Translations under genes and position numbers: made by a program
Assembly: GCA_027044005.1 (NCBI GenBank)
Contig: JALUDK010000348.1
Location: forward strand, 1 to 25,247
Length of the DNA stretch: 25,247 nt
Origin: Acidilobaceae archaeon
GTDB taxonomy: Archaea > Thermoproteota > Thermoprotei_A > Sulfolobales > Acidilobaceae
Reading direction: 5' to 3'
Shown here: positions 1 through 8,121 of the stretch, one piece after another
Layout: each line of letters begins with the position of its first letter
Position numbering within the stretch: position 1 is the stretch's first letter
Notes under the pieces: model-generated
What the model was told of the DNA's origin: nothing
The model's database searches: none
The model's input: the letters and a program-made list of their open reading frames with translations, nothing else

Positions 1-1633
1 CCGGGCTCCTGCTCCCGTCCCCGGGCAGCTCGGGCACCTCAATGTTCCTGGCCACCAGCCTTATGAGCGACTCCGTGATCATCCTCTCCTCCTCCGGCTT
101 GGGCGGGCTCCACTTGTCTGGGGGCTTTGAGAGTATTACAAGGCTCCTGGCAACCTCTGGTATGTACTTGGCTATGGTTATAATCTTCTTCCTAGCCTCC
201 TCCTCCCTCTTCTTCCTTGAGAGGTACGTCTTGAGCCTCCTAGCTACCTCCTGGACCGCGTGCCTCATCTCCGCCTCTATCTCTGGCACATCACTTATAC
301 TCTCCTTCCCCACTCCCTTGTAGGGCACCTTAGTGCTGGCTATGTGGATCAGTACAACGAGGGGGGCCGGGAAGTCCACGTTGTATATCCTCCAGTTTAT
401 GCTACTCACAACCTTGTACGCAACATCCTCCCGCTCCTCGTAGAGGAGCGGTATCTTGTTGGCATACCTTAGGAGCAGGGGCTCCTCCCTGGGCTGTATC
501 TCGCCCCCATACGCTATCCCCGCCTCCACTATGAACGGGTGCCCCTGGTAGGCCCGGGGGCTCCTTGTTACCGCATCCACCCACTCAGGCCTGAACATCC
601 TCCGGAGGCCTATCCTGATCAGCTCCTCCCCTATGGGGCTCAGGTAGTCGCTCCTTGGGGCCCTGAACTTGGTGTAGCTCTTCATCGAGTCGACTAGCCT
701 GGTTAGGGTAGACTGGTTCTCCTTCTTCAGCAACTCCCTGGGGTGGGTCCTGGGGTCTATCCCGGCGTGCTCTAGGAACGAGCGCGCGGTTATCCTACCC
801 ACGCTCTGGAACTCGTTGACCAGCATATCCTCCAGCGTCTTGGATGATGTGGTCTGGAGTATCATCTTCATCTGCTCAAGATCCACACCGTGAGGGTGCG
901 GCTTGGCCTCCTTAGGGGGTGGGGGCATCTTAGTCGTCTCCCTAGGGAAGTAGTACACCACGCCGTCGGGGGCCTCGAATATTATCTCGGCGTAGGGGGC
1001 TATCACAGCGGTCCTCTTTATATACTCGAGTATCTTCGACCTAGCCCTACTCCACTCTCCCTCAAGCACTATCGTTACCCTGGTCCCATGCCACTGGCCC
1101 CTCTTCCTCCACTGCCCCTCCTCCACGATCCTAGGCTCATTCCTCCTCGTATCTATATACAGCTTCTTCATATAGACATACTCGCTCGCCACAGTGGAGG
1201 AGACGACTTCCACTGGCTTCCCCGCTGTCATCTGGCCGTAGAGCACCGCCGCCTTTACTCCGAGGCCGTACATACCCCTGGTCTGCCTGATCACGTACTT
1301 GCTACTGAACAGGACCCTGCCGAAGGCGTCTGCCATCACTGTCGGGGGAACCCCTATCCCGTTGTCTTCAACCGTGACCTGGTACCTCCTCCTAGTCTTC
1401 CCATCGTCCCCCGTATAGGACTCGACCTCCCTTATGCTTATGTAGATGCGGGGCAGGATCTCGTGGGTGTCGGTAGCGTCTAGAGCGTTCTCCACCAGCT
1501 CCCTAATAGTCTGGTAGAGGGCCCTGACCGGGTTAGCGAACCCGGCCAGCTCCTTGTTCTTGGCGAAGAACTCTGCTACACTCATCTCCCTGTAGCGCTC
1601 TCCCTGTCTCTGCCCCCTTCTCTCCTTGGCCAA
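1..1633 (-). CDS. top6B: DNA topoisomerase VI subunit B (C-terminal end cut by the window edge)
   Basis: GHKL-type ATPase subunit of type IIB topoisomerase VI, which with the DNA-cleaving A subunit passes duplexes and relaxes supercoils. Translating the minus strand gives 544 codons without a stop up to base 1. Numbered from the TTG at 1633, the ATP-site motifs are ELVENALDATD (45-55), DNGIG (90-94) and GMYGLGVKAA (120-129). Sulfolobus-type subunits are about 530 residues, so most of the protein is here. The TTG at 1633 is preferred over the ATG at 1585: the residues ERYRE just before that ATG look like the conserved N-terminus, a TAA lies a few codons upstream of the TTG, and a perfect GAGGTGA site lies at 1646-1652. 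It follows polB in the same direction but has its own TATA box. The A subunit gene may lie beyond the left edge, since the two are often adjacent. Confidence 0.95.
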   Translation of the reverse strand, partial: MAKERRGQRQGERYREMSVAEFFAKNKELAGFANPVRALYQTIRELVENALDATDTHEILPRIYISIREVESYTGDDGKTRRRYQVTVEDNGIGVPPTVMADAFGRVLFSSKYVIRQTRGMYGLGVKAAVLYGQMTAGKPVEVVSSTVASEYVYMKKLYIDTRRNEPRIVEEGQWRKRGQWHGTRVTIVLEGEWSRARSKILEYIKRTAVIAPYAEIIFEAPDGVVYYFPRETTKMPPPPKEAKPHPHGVDLEQMKMILQTTSSKTLEDMLVNEFQSVGRITARSFLEHAGIDPRTHPRELLKKENQSTLTRLVDSMKSYTKFRAPRSDYLSPIGEELIRIGLRRMFRPEWVDAVTRSPRAYQGHPFIVEAGIAYGGEIQPREEPLLLRYANKIPLLYEEREDVAYKVVSSINWRIYNVDFPAPLVVLIHIASTKVPYKGVGKESISDVPEIEAEMRHAVQEVARRLKTYLSRKKREEEARKKIITIAKYIPEVARSLVILSKPPDKWSPPKPEEERMITESLIRLVARNIEVPELPGDGSRSP

Positions 1634-1645
1634 GACGCGTTACCC

Positions 1646-1652
1646 TCACCTC
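1646..1652 (-). promoter_or_regulatory. Shine-Dalgarno site of top6B
   Basis: On the minus strand this reads GAGGTGA, a perfect complement of the archaeal 16S rRNA 3' end. It is 12 nt upstream of the TTG at 1633 and 60 nt upstream of the ATG at 1585, so it supports the TTG start. Confidence 0.6.
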
Positions 1653-1674
1653 GGTATAGTGTGTCCCCCGGATG

Positions 1675-1684
1675 CCTTTAAAGG
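1675..1684 (-). promoter_or_regulatory. TATA box of top6B
   Basis: CCTTTAAAGG, a 10-bp palindrome with a TTTAAA core at 1677-1682. The expected transcription start about 26 bp downstream, near 1653, falls just ahead of the GAGGTGA site and gives a leader of about 20 nt. It suggests that top6B can be transcribed independently of polB. Confidence 0.5.
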
Positions 1685-1753
1685 GAAGCCCTGCCGGGTC
1701 AGGCCTCACACGGTTCCCCATCCCCCGTGGGGGGTCGGCCCCGAAGTCGTTCT

Positions 1754-4633
1754 TCACCCCCGGGAGAGGAGTGCCTCCAGGGTCTTGGACGATGATCCGG
1801 TGAACTCCTCCCACCTGACACCTGAGGCTAGTAGCATCTGCTCGAACGCAGTCCTCAGGTACTCCATGTACTTGCTCGTATCTACCTCGCTTAGCTTAGC
1901 GAGCCTCACCGGCTTCACCCCCAGCTTGTCCCTGGTCTTGACGAAGGATACTATGTAGCCCCTCGTAACCTGGACTCCGTAGCGCTGTAGCATCTTCGCC
2001 GCCTTCACGTGCTGGGGAGTATTCTTCGTGTACTCCTTTAGGTCCTTGCTTAGCATCACGTTTATAGCCAGCTCGTCCAGCGTGTAGTGCCTCTTCTTCA
2101 GCTTGTTATATATACCCGTTATGTGGTTCCTTAACGCCTCTAGGATCTCCTCCACCTTGTCGGGATCCCTTAGCCTGGATAGTATCTCTAGGGCCTCGTT
2201 GAACTCCTTCTTGAGGAACTCTGGGGCGTTGCTCTTCTTCCCAACCATCCCCTTTATTATGACCTTCCCGTCGCTGGTAACCCCTATATAGTTCTTCTTG
2301 AGCCCGCTGAAGAGTGCTATGGCGAAGACCTTGTCAACCTCCAGGTCTAAGCCGTGCTCCCTCTTCACGTATGATATGAGCTCCTCCAACTTGTCCCTAG
2401 GCGGGTCCCATAGGAAGAGGGAGTCAGTATCCCCGTAGAGTATCACTAGGTCCATGCTCCTTGCCTTCCTGAGCGTGCTCCTCAGGACCTGCCTCCCTAT
2501 CGCTGTTACACTCTCCGCCAGCGCGGGGCTGTAGAGGTTGAACGCCTCGTTACCGAATACCCCGTAGCTGGCGTTTATGAATACCTTCAGCGCAGCCTGG
2601 ACCGTGTCATACCATATCCTCTCGACCTCGGGTAGGTCCTTCTGCTTGGCCTTCTTCTTGTACAGCTTGACCCTGAAGTCCCTGATCATCCCTATTATCT
2701 GGCTCGTTATCCCTGGCACATCCGTGCACACGGTGTGCCTGAATACCGGGTTACCCTTCTCGTCCTCCACTATTATATCCCTGCTACCCCCCTCGCACTT
2801 GTTATCAACCGTCTCATAGCTGAGGTTCCAGTTCTTGAGTATCGATGGATACAGGCTGGCGAAGTCTACTACTAGAACGTTGAAGAATATCCCCTGTGGA
2901 GGCTCCAGGACTAGGGCCCCCATGTACTTCTTGTCCTCTATTATCGCCTTGCTCCCGACCTTGCCCCCGACCTTCTTGATCTCCTCCCTACTCGGGATGA
3001 GCCACCTCCTCCTCCTGTGCTCCCAGTTCATGAGGCCCTTGATCCAGCCGGATACCTGGGTCCTCGTCACATCCTCGATCCCCATCTTGCTGATTCTCAT
3101 GAGTAGTATTACGAGGTTCCAGACGAGGTTGTTTGCGAATGTTGTTAGCTTCACTGTTAGCTCGGCGTCCCTGGCGTTGTACTTAATCAGTGTATCTAGG
3201 CTCACCTCCGACACTGTGCCCTCGAGCTCCTCCTTGGCCATGCCTAGTAGGGCCGATGCCACTGCGTCCAGGTTCTTCTCCCTGTACTTGCCCCCGAAGG
3301 CGTATACCTGAAGTGCCCTTATGTCGAATAGCTTGTAGAGGTCCACGTGTAGCATGTGTCTGAATGTCATATAGTCCTGGTGCACCTCTATTGGTATCTC
3401 CCTCTTCGAGAGGCCTAGGGCCTGGAGCCTGTTGTAGAGGTATGGTAGGTCGAAGTTGTCTCCGTTGAAGGTTAGTATGACTGGGTATTGTTCCATTATC
3501 CTGAACGCCTCTAACAACATGTCAACCTCGTTGTCGAAGATCTCTACATCAACATCATCTGGTATTCCGGCCTCACCCGTGAACTTCTGCCCGTAGCTTG
3601 CTAGGACTAGGACCTTCTTCATACCCCTGTTATCAGCCATACCCACGCTTATTATGGGCAGGTCAGCCGTGCTGGGGTCTGGTATCCTACCCTCCTGAGG
3701 GGTATAGACCTCTATGTCCACGGCCAGCCTGGGCATGTCCGGGGGCGGGTGCTCTAGTATGGGCACCCATTCCCTAGCCATCTCCTTGATCTCATCCGGC
3801 TCCCCGGCGAAGATCCTTTCTACAACGCTGTAGTCCGCCTTCCACTCCTGCTTCCTCCACCCCTTTGAGACGGTGTATGTCATGCCTGGTATTAGCAGGT
3901 GGTCGTAGATGTAGTTGTGGTGGTACTTTATATCCGCCTCCCAGAATCGTATCCCCTTGGACTCCAGCTTCTTCCTGAGGCTCCTAACCGCTAGGGGGTC
4001 TGAGACTACTACCTTGGTTACCCTGACCCAGCTCCTCTCTATGGGGTGGAACTTCGAGACTACATCATACATAACAAAGGATTCGTGCCTCTCTATATCG
4101 ACTCCGCTCCTCCTTAGCTCCTCCGGGCTTAGCTCGACGAGGAAGTAGGGCTTATGGTCCGTCGTGTCGACCCACCTGTACAGCCTCCCATCCTCAGGGT
4201 TGTAGATGAGTGCAACAGCCTTCCCGATCCTCCCGTCATACCGGACCTCCATTAGGTACCCGCCCACGCTCCGGGCGAAGTTGTCTACCTCGCCCAGCCA
4301 CCAGGACTTATCCCCGTCCACCATGCTTTTGGCCCTGATACCGTCACCGTTGCCAGTACTAGCCCTGCCCACGGGCCTCATGCCAGGCTTCGTGGGCTCC
4401 GGCCTACTTACACCACGCTTCTCAGCCCTAGCCTTCTTGAAGTCGAACTTCACATCGTTGAGGAAGTCTATTATAGACCTCCCCTGAGGGGCCGCCTTGC
4501 CACCTGTCCTGGGAGCCGGCTTTACGCTATCCCCTCCGGGCCCTCGTGCCTTAGAGCCCCTGCTACTGGCTTCTCCCCCGCCTCCTGTTAGGAACTCGTC
4601 TAGCCTCCTGCTAGCTTTTTTGGTGCTCCTCAA
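1754..4633 (-). CDS. polB: Family B DNA polymerase with 3'-5' proofreading exonuclease
   Basis: Replicative-type family B DNA polymerase of 959 residues. All catalytic motifs are intact: Exo I D306-I-E308, Exo II FNGDNFD (389-395), Exo III YNARD (485-489), polymerase motif A DFASLYPSI (590-598), motif B KVFINASYG (683-691) and motif C YGDTDS (733-738). Both synthesis and proofreading should therefore be active. An N-terminal extension of about 100 residues, rich in Gly/Ser/Lys/Arg and probably disordered, precedes the core. It contains two sequences resembling PCNA-interacting (PIP) boxes, SRRLDEFL (8-15) and GRSIIDFL (51-58); a weaker one, SKTLEALL, lies at the C-terminus (949-956). The start is TTG at 4633 with a TATA box at 4682-4689 and only a weak G-rich SD. 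The length suits crenarchaeal PolB1-type enzymes, but assignment to B1 rather than another B paralogue is inference. Confidence 0.97.
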   Translation of the reverse strand: MRSTKKASRRLDEFLTGGGGEASSRGSKARGPGGDSVKPAPRTGGKAAPQGRSIIDFLNDVKFDFKKARAEKRGVSRPEPTKPGMRPVGRASTGNGDGIRAKSMVDGDKSWWLGEVDNFARSVGGYLMEVRYDGRIGKAVALIYNPEDGRLYRWVDTTDHKPYFLVELSPEELRRSGVDIERHESFVMYDVVSKFHPIERSWVRVTKVVVSDPLAVRSLRKKLESKGIRFWEADIKYHHNYIYDHLLIPGMTYTVSKGWRKQEWKADYSVVERIFAGEPDEIKEMAREWVPILEHPPPDMPRLAVDIEVYTPQEGRIPDPSTADLPIISVGMADNRGMKKVLVLASYGQKFTGEAGIPDDVDVEIFDNEVDMLLEAFRIMEQYPVILTFNGDNFDLPYLYNRLQALGLSKREIPIEVHQDYMTFRHMLHVDLYKLFDIRALQVYAFGGKYREKNLDAVASALLGMAKEELEGTVSEVSLDTLIKYNARDAELTVKLTTFANNLVWNLVILLMRISKMGIEDVTRTQVSGWIKGLMNWEHRRRRWLIPSREEIKKVGGKVGSKAIIEDKKYMGALVLEPPQGIFFNVLVVDFASLYPSILKNWNLSYETVDNKCEGGSRDIIVEDEKGNPVFRHTVCTDVPGITSQIIGMIRDFRVKLYKKKAKQKDLPEVERIWYDTVQAALKVFINASYGVFGNEAFNLYSPALAESVTAIGRQVLRSTLRKARSMDLVILYGDTDSLFLWDPPRDKLEELISYVKREHGLDLEVDKVFAIALFSGLKKNYIGVTSDGKVIIKGMVGKKSNAPEFLKKEFNEALEILSRLRDPDKVEEILEALRNHITGIYNKLKKRHYTLDELAINVMLSKDLKEYTKNTPQHVKAAKMLQRYGVQVTRGYIVSFVKTRDKLGVKPVRLAKLSEVDTSKYMEYLRTAFEQMLLASGVRWEEFTGSSSKTLEALLSRG

Positions 4634-4681
4634 CCCGCTGGCGCCCCCAGGCTTATGGCTTTGGGGCAGGATGCCCGCCCA

Positions 4682-4689
4682 TGTATATT
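4682..4689 (-). promoter_or_regulatory. Probable TATA box of polB
   Basis: Reads AATATACA on the minus strand. Transcription should start near 4659, a 26-nt leader before the TTG at 4633. A 5-bp inverted repeat, CCGCC (4675-4679) and GGCGG (4690-4694), closely brackets the box. Confidence 0.45.
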
Positions 4690-4721
4690 GGCGGCGGGTG
4701 CTCCTAATTAACTGAACGCCC

Positions 4722-4743
4722 CCCGGGTTCCCGGGTTTATATT
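4722..4743 (+). promoter_or_regulatory. Candidate promoter of the EtfD-like gene with a tandem octamer
   Basis: CCCGGGTT occurs twice head to tail (4722-4729 and 4730-4737) and runs straight into a TATA-like TTTATATTA (4735-4743). Transcription would start near 4766, a leader of about 66 nt. A second AT-rich box, TAATTATCATAT (4779-4790), would give a 20-25 nt leader; I cannot tell which one is used. Confidence 0.35.
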
Positions 4744-4831
4744 ATTCGGACCTAGATGGTTAATGCGGTTGTCTATGCTAATTATCATATGACTCACCTA
4801 CCCGTAATTTTTGCTTGGGGGTTGCTAGGTA

Positions 4832-6922
4832 TTGGAGGTTGAAGGCCTAGCCCTAGAGCACTTCGCCTTCGTCAAGGACCTCAAACCCACGGTGTATATC
4901 GTAGCAGCGGTCACCTGGGCCTTCCTATTCTACACGCTCTACCTAGGCTTCAAGAGGTGGAGCTACGGGGGCGAAAGGATCAGGATAACGGATCCAGCCG
5001 CCGCCCTCAAGGCCTTTGCAAAGTATGGTCTATTCCAGTATAAGGTACTCCGCCATAGGTTCCCAGGCGTTATGCACCTCCTGATCTTCGGCGGCATGAT
5101 GTGGCTCCTGATAGCTACTATACTCAGGGCGGCCGACTCATACCTAGGCCCCTTCCTGGTTGATGGGTACCTCAAGGTATTCAAACTCCTAAGCAACATA
5201 GCCGGGGCCTCCGTCTTCGTGGGCTCGATTATAGCTGTCATAAGGAGGGCTCGCGGGCTAACCCCTAACCTGCCCCAGGACCCCACGTACTACCTAGTCC
5301 ACACGCTCTTCATCATAATAGTGGTGACAGGCTTCCTCCTTGACGGCATGGCCGCGGCTGGCTACAGGGCAGAGTACGAGTCTCCTGCATTCGACCCCAT
5401 AGGCTACATATTCTTCAAGTGGGCCTCAAGCCTGGACAAGGGCACCCTGGAGGCCTACTACCGCGGCCTCTGGCTCTTCCACATGATCCTGGCACACTTC
5501 ACAATGGCACTGATACCATTCACCAACCTATGGCACATACCAGTCGCAGGGCTCAACATAGCCCTCTCAAGGAAGGAGCCAGCCCCAGCCGCGCTAAGGA
5601 CCTACCCAGACATAGATGAGAGGATCGAGGAGGATAAGCCCATAGGGATAGTCAGGCTACGCGATACCACCTGGAAGCAGAGGCTTGACTACGAGGCGTG
5701 CACCAGCTGTATGAGGTGCACCAACGCTTGCCCGGCATTCGCCAGCGGCAAGGTCCTCAGTCCTAGGGATGTCATAGTTACCATGAGAGACATGATGTAC
5801 AAGGGAATGTGGGACGAGGTAGTATGGACCGAGGGGGGCAACGGGAAGAGACTCGGGATAAACCCGGAGGCGATATGGAGCTGTGTAACCTGTGGAGCCT
5901 GCGTAAACGAGTGCCCCGTCCTGATCCACCACGTGGACACGATCATAGACATCAGGAGGGGCATGATGTCCAGTGGCAGCGAGGAGGTGCCAGAGGATGT
6001 ATTGAATACACTATACAATATACAGCAGACAGGGAATCCCTACGGATACAACCCGATGGACAGGGAGGAGTGGATCCAGCAGCTGGCCGAGAAGTTCGGC
6101 GAGGATATAATAGCCCAGCCCGGCGTCGAATATGACTACCTCTACTGGATAGGATGCGTTGCCAGCTATGATCAGAGGATCAGGAGTGTACCCGAGAACG
6201 TGATCAAGCTGCTCAAGAAGGCCGGGCTCAGGGTAGCTGTGATGCCGGAGGAGGGCTGTAGCGGGGAGCCCGCTAAGAGGATGGGCGAGGAGGCACTCTT
6301 CGTAGAGATGATGAAGATGAACCTAGAGAACATGAGCCAGTACAACTTCAAGAAGCTGCTAGTCCACTGCCCGCACTGCTACAACATATTCAAGCACGAG
6401 TACAAGAAGTATAGGGACTACCTAGCCTCCAACGAGGAGACTAGGCCCCTGGCCGAGTTTCTAGATAGGCTAGAGGTGGAGCACCACTCCGTGGTGCTCT
6501 CCAGGCTGGTCAAGGAGGGCAAGATAAGGCCCACGAGGGAGATACAGGCTGCCGTCACCTACCACGACCCCTGCTACCTTGGCAGGTGGAACGGCGTCTA
6601 CGAGGAGCCCAGGCTTGTCCTCAAGAGCGTCAGGGGGCTGAGGATAAGGGAGATGCCAAGGAACAGGGATAGGAGTTTCTGCTGTGGAGGAGGCGGGGGC
6701 CACATGTTCTTCGAGATAAAACGGGGCAAGAGGATCTCTAGGATGAGGGCTGAGGAGGCTGCGGAGACTCTTGGATCCGCTGGCAACGGTGCCCGTATAG
6801 TCGCGGTTGCGTGCCCCTTCTGCAACACCATGTTCAGGGGCGAGAGCGAGGACCTAGGTTTCCAGGTAAGAGATATCTCCGAGATACTCGGCGAGGCCGT
6901 CGACGGGGAGGGTGACACCTAG
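4832..6922 (+). CDS. Membrane-bound cytochrome b/HdrD-like Fe-S oxidoreductase (EtfD/FadF type)
   Basis: A 696-residue fusion of a membrane cytochrome b domain and a cytoplasmic Fe-S reductase. Residues 20-240 hold about five membrane helices, with histidines placed to ligate b hemes (candidates H75, H82, H157, H217, H222, H235), as in nitrate reductase gamma/HdrE/DsrM. Two ferredoxin-type [4Fe-4S] motifs follow (C290/293/296/300 and C351/354/357/361). Then come two CCG domains: the first is degenerate (C442, GCSG at 475-478, C513/C516), the second complete (C581, C617-C618-G, C661/C664). This order matches proteins proposed to pass electrons from electron-transfer flavoprotein to the quinone pool; relatives serve heterodisulfide or sulfur metabolism. 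No etfAB genes lie in the window, so the partner is inferred. The start is the first possible one (TTG), because an in-frame TAG lies just upstream. Confidence 0.9.
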   Translation: MEVEGLALEHFAFVKDLKPTVYIVAAVTWAFLFYTLYLGFKRWSYGGERIRITDPAAALKAFAKYGLFQYKVLRHRFPGVMHLLIFGGMMWLLIATILRAADSYLGPFLVDGYLKVFKLLSNIAGASVFVGSIIAVIRRARGLTPNLPQDPTYYLVHTLFIIIVVTGFLLDGMAAAGYRAEYESPAFDPIGYIFFKWASSLDKGTLEAYYRGLWLFHMILAHFTMALIPFTNLWHIPVAGLNIALSRKEPAPAALRTYPDIDERIEEDKPIGIVRLRDTTWKQRLDYEACTSCMRCTNACPAFASGKVLSPRDVIVTMRDMMYKGMWDEVVWTEGGNGKRLGINPEAIWSCVTCGACVNECPVLIHHVDTIIDIRRGMMSSGSEEVPEDVLNTLYNIQQTGNPYGYNPMDREEWIQQLAEKFGEDIIAQPGVEYDYLYWIGCVASYDQRIRSVPENVIKLLKKAGLRVAVMPEEGCSGEPAKRMGEEALFVEMMKMNLENMSQYNFKKLLVHCPHCYNIFKHEYKKYRDYLASNEETRPLAEFLDRLEVEHHSVVLSRLVKEGKIRPTREIQAAVTYHDPCYLGRWNGVYEEPRLVLKSVRGLRIREMPRNRDRSFCCGGGGGHMFFEIKRGKRISRMRAEEAAETLGSAGNGARIVAVACPFCNTMFRGESEDLGFQVRDISEILGEAVDGEGDT

Positions 6923-6979
6923 GTAGTATGGGGGAGGCCACCGTAACTCTCCCAGCAAGCCTAGGTATAAGGGTGGAGG

Positions 6980-7276
6980 GTGGCCAGGTTGGAGGCTAGA
7001 CCTACTGCCAGGATTATAACGGCTGGGCCGGGGATTATGGGTGTCTATCCAGAGATCGGCTTTGGCATAGACGAGGCTCTCGCCAAGTCCCTCCAGCTGG
7101 CGTACTCTGCTGGGGAGTTCGCGGCTAGGCCTCTGAGGAAGGCTCCCAGGAGGATCGTAGTCGAGCTCAGCGACGGGTCTATTATAGTGGCGTGGAGAAA
7201 GGGAGACCACGTAGTCGGGGTCTACGTTGAACCTAGCAAACCTTTGCTCCGGGCTCAACAGGCTCCTCTACCGTGA
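6980..7276 (+). CDS. Small hypothetical protein, possibly Roadblock/LC7-like
   Basis: A 98-residue protein I do not recognise with confidence. Its second half alternates a helix (about residues 35-55) with beta-strands, including RRIVVELSDGSIIVAW and VVGVYVE, which loosely recalls the C-terminal part of Roadblock/LC7 domains of archaeal GTPase regulators; this is a weak resemblance. It has no cysteines and no membrane segment. The GTG at 6980 lies directly against a GGTGGAGG stretch, so the TTG at 6989 is an equally good start. It follows the EtfD-like gene by 57 bp in the same direction and may be co-transcribed. Its last 44 bp overlap the end of the convergent MetRS beta gene. Confidence 0.6.
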   Translation: MARLEARPTARIITAGPGIMGVYPEIGFGIDEALAKSLQLAYSAGEFAARPLRKAPRRIVVELSDGSIIVAWRKGDHVVGVYVEPSKPLLRAQQAPLP

Positions 7277-7568
7277 GGAGCACTGGCTTCTCCCCGTCCC
7301 CGCAGGGCGCGGCTAGGACCATGCCCTGGCTCACCAGCCCCGCCATCCTCTTTGGCTTCAGGTTGGCCACGACGATCACATACTTCCCCACGAAGTCCTC
7401 GGGCTTATACCACTTAGCTAGCCCCGCCAGGATCTGCCTCTTCTCCCCTCCAATATCTACTATAAGCTTCACCAGCTTCCTGCTGTTCGGGACCGGCTCG
7501 GCCTCTAGGACCTTGCCTACCCTAAGGTCTATCTTTGCAAAGTCCCCATACTCGATCGTATCAGCCAT
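7233..7568 (-). CDS. metG: Methionyl-tRNA synthetase beta subunit (tRNA-binding OB-fold protein)
   Basis: A 111-residue free-standing tRNA-binding domain (EMAP-II/MetRS C-terminal/CsaA-like OB fold). Typical family sequence is visible: DFAKIDLRVGKVLEAEPVPN at 9-28, then RQILAGLAKWY (44-54), GKYVIVVANLKPKRMAGLVS (61-80) and GMVLAA (82-87). In Crenarchaeota this subunit is often encoded apart from the catalytic MetRS chain and raises its affinity for tRNA. CsaA-type proteins have a similar fold but usually lack the loop seen here. An ATG at 7568 is chosen over an in-frame start at 7640: the extra residues are not family-like, and the TATA element at 7611-7620 places the transcript start near 7589. 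The 3' end overlaps the gene on the other strand by 44 bp. Confidence 0.9.
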   Translation of the reverse strand: MADTIEYGDFAKIDLRVGKVLEAEPVPNSRKLVKLIVDIGGEKRQILAGLAKWYKPEDFVGKYVIVVANLKPKRMAGLVSQGMVLAAPCGDGEKPVLLTVEEPVEPGAKVC

Positions 7569-7610
7569 CCCTGCACCCCCAGGGTTACCTGGCCTGTGGG
7601 GGTGTGCACT

Positions 7611-7620
7611 AAATAAATTA
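7611..7620. promoter_or_regulatory. AT-rich element shared by divergent promoters
   Basis: AAATAAATTA is the only AT-rich block between the divergent genes starting at 7568 (minus) and 7639 (plus). For the minus gene it predicts a start near 7589 and a leader of about 20 nt. For the plus gene it lies about 24 bp upstream of the ATG, the spacing expected for a leaderless transcript. One element may serve both directions. Confidence 0.45.
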
Positions 7621-7638
7621 GAGCTGGGATAGGATCCC

Positions 7639-8121
7639 ATGTGCTGGTGCCTGTACGGGTTGGGTATAGTAGACCTGCTTCACGGCCTTGACCTTATAGC
7701 TGGTAGGGCTAGCGCCGCTGGCGCCGATTTCATACTAGCGGGCCCCCTGAACCTGTGGTTTAGGGGTGTTAGTCCTCCACCTTCTAGGCCCCTCTACATA
7801 CTCGTGACGAGCCCCGAGTCTTCTGGCCCCTTGAGGTCTGCCATATCGATAGGGGCTCGCGAGGCTCCCTGGGGTTCCAGGTGGGGGAGGGTATCTGGCA
7901 GGCTCTATAGGGCTACCCTTAGGGGGATGGATATCGTGATCCTAGCCGACCCCTCTATAGATACTGGCGAGGGTGTGGCTAGGTTTAGGGCTAGGGATAT
8001 GGCTAGGCATGCCAGCCATGCTGTTGTTGGCAGGCACGTGGTGAGGCTTGCGCCCCTGCACTTCGAGTATACCCTTAGGGGAGCGCTGGGTGGGTATGGT
8101 GGGGAGGAGCTGGAGGAGTAG
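7639..8121 (+). CDS. Hypothetical protein resembling a degenerate nucleotidyltransferase fold
   Basis: A 160-residue protein without a firm match. Its order of elements recalls minimal nucleotidyltransferase-fold proteins: a helix, then ADFILAGPLNLWFRG (about 29-43), a strand RPLYILVT (50-57) where active enzymes carry Asp-x-Asp, a variable region, GMDIVILAD (95-103) and a late segment VVRLAPLHFEYTLRGAL. The Asp pair that would bind metal is missing (Leu-Tyr-Ile-Leu instead), so any such activity is probably lost. The fold call is inference from pattern. Its last 26 bp overlap the start of the nuclease gene, so the two products are probably made together. The ATG at 7639 suits a leaderless transcript; a TTG at 7663 is an alternative. 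Confidence 0.75.
   Translation: MCWCLYGLGIVDLLHGLDLIAGRASAAGADFILAGPLNLWFRGVSPPPSRPLYILVTSPESSGPLRSAISIGAREAPWGSRWGRVSGRLYRATLRGMDIVILADPSIDTGEGVARFRARDMARHASHAVVGRHVVRLAPLHFEYTLRGALGGYGGEELEE

Noticed and set aside
890..1483. Plus-strand open frame of 197 codons opposite top6B
   Set aside because: It is antisense to the clearly conserved GHKL region, its translation is low-complexity Pro/Leu/His-rich and resembles no protein, and it has no SD.
1683..1753. GC-rich hairpin and CTGA in the gap after polB, considered as a C/D RNA or intrinsic terminator
   Set aside because: The CCCC/GGGG stem has a tiny loop and no T tract, there is no acceptable C box, and no promoter points into it.
2835..3311. 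Plus-strand open frame of 158 codons opposite polB
   Set aside because: Mirror frame of a conserved polymerase gene; Ser/Leu-rich shadow translation without promoter or SD.
6854..7258. Minus-strand open frame of 134 codons over the end of the EtfD-like gene and the small gene
   Set aside because: Translation is Pro/Arg/Tyr-rich and unlike a folded protein; it opposes a conserved gene end and would also overlap the MetRS beta gene.
8048..8095. Earlier start of the nuclease at a GTG
   Set aside because: Adds 16 residues read from the out-of-frame end of the upstream gene; the ATG at 8096 begins the conserved nuclease fold.
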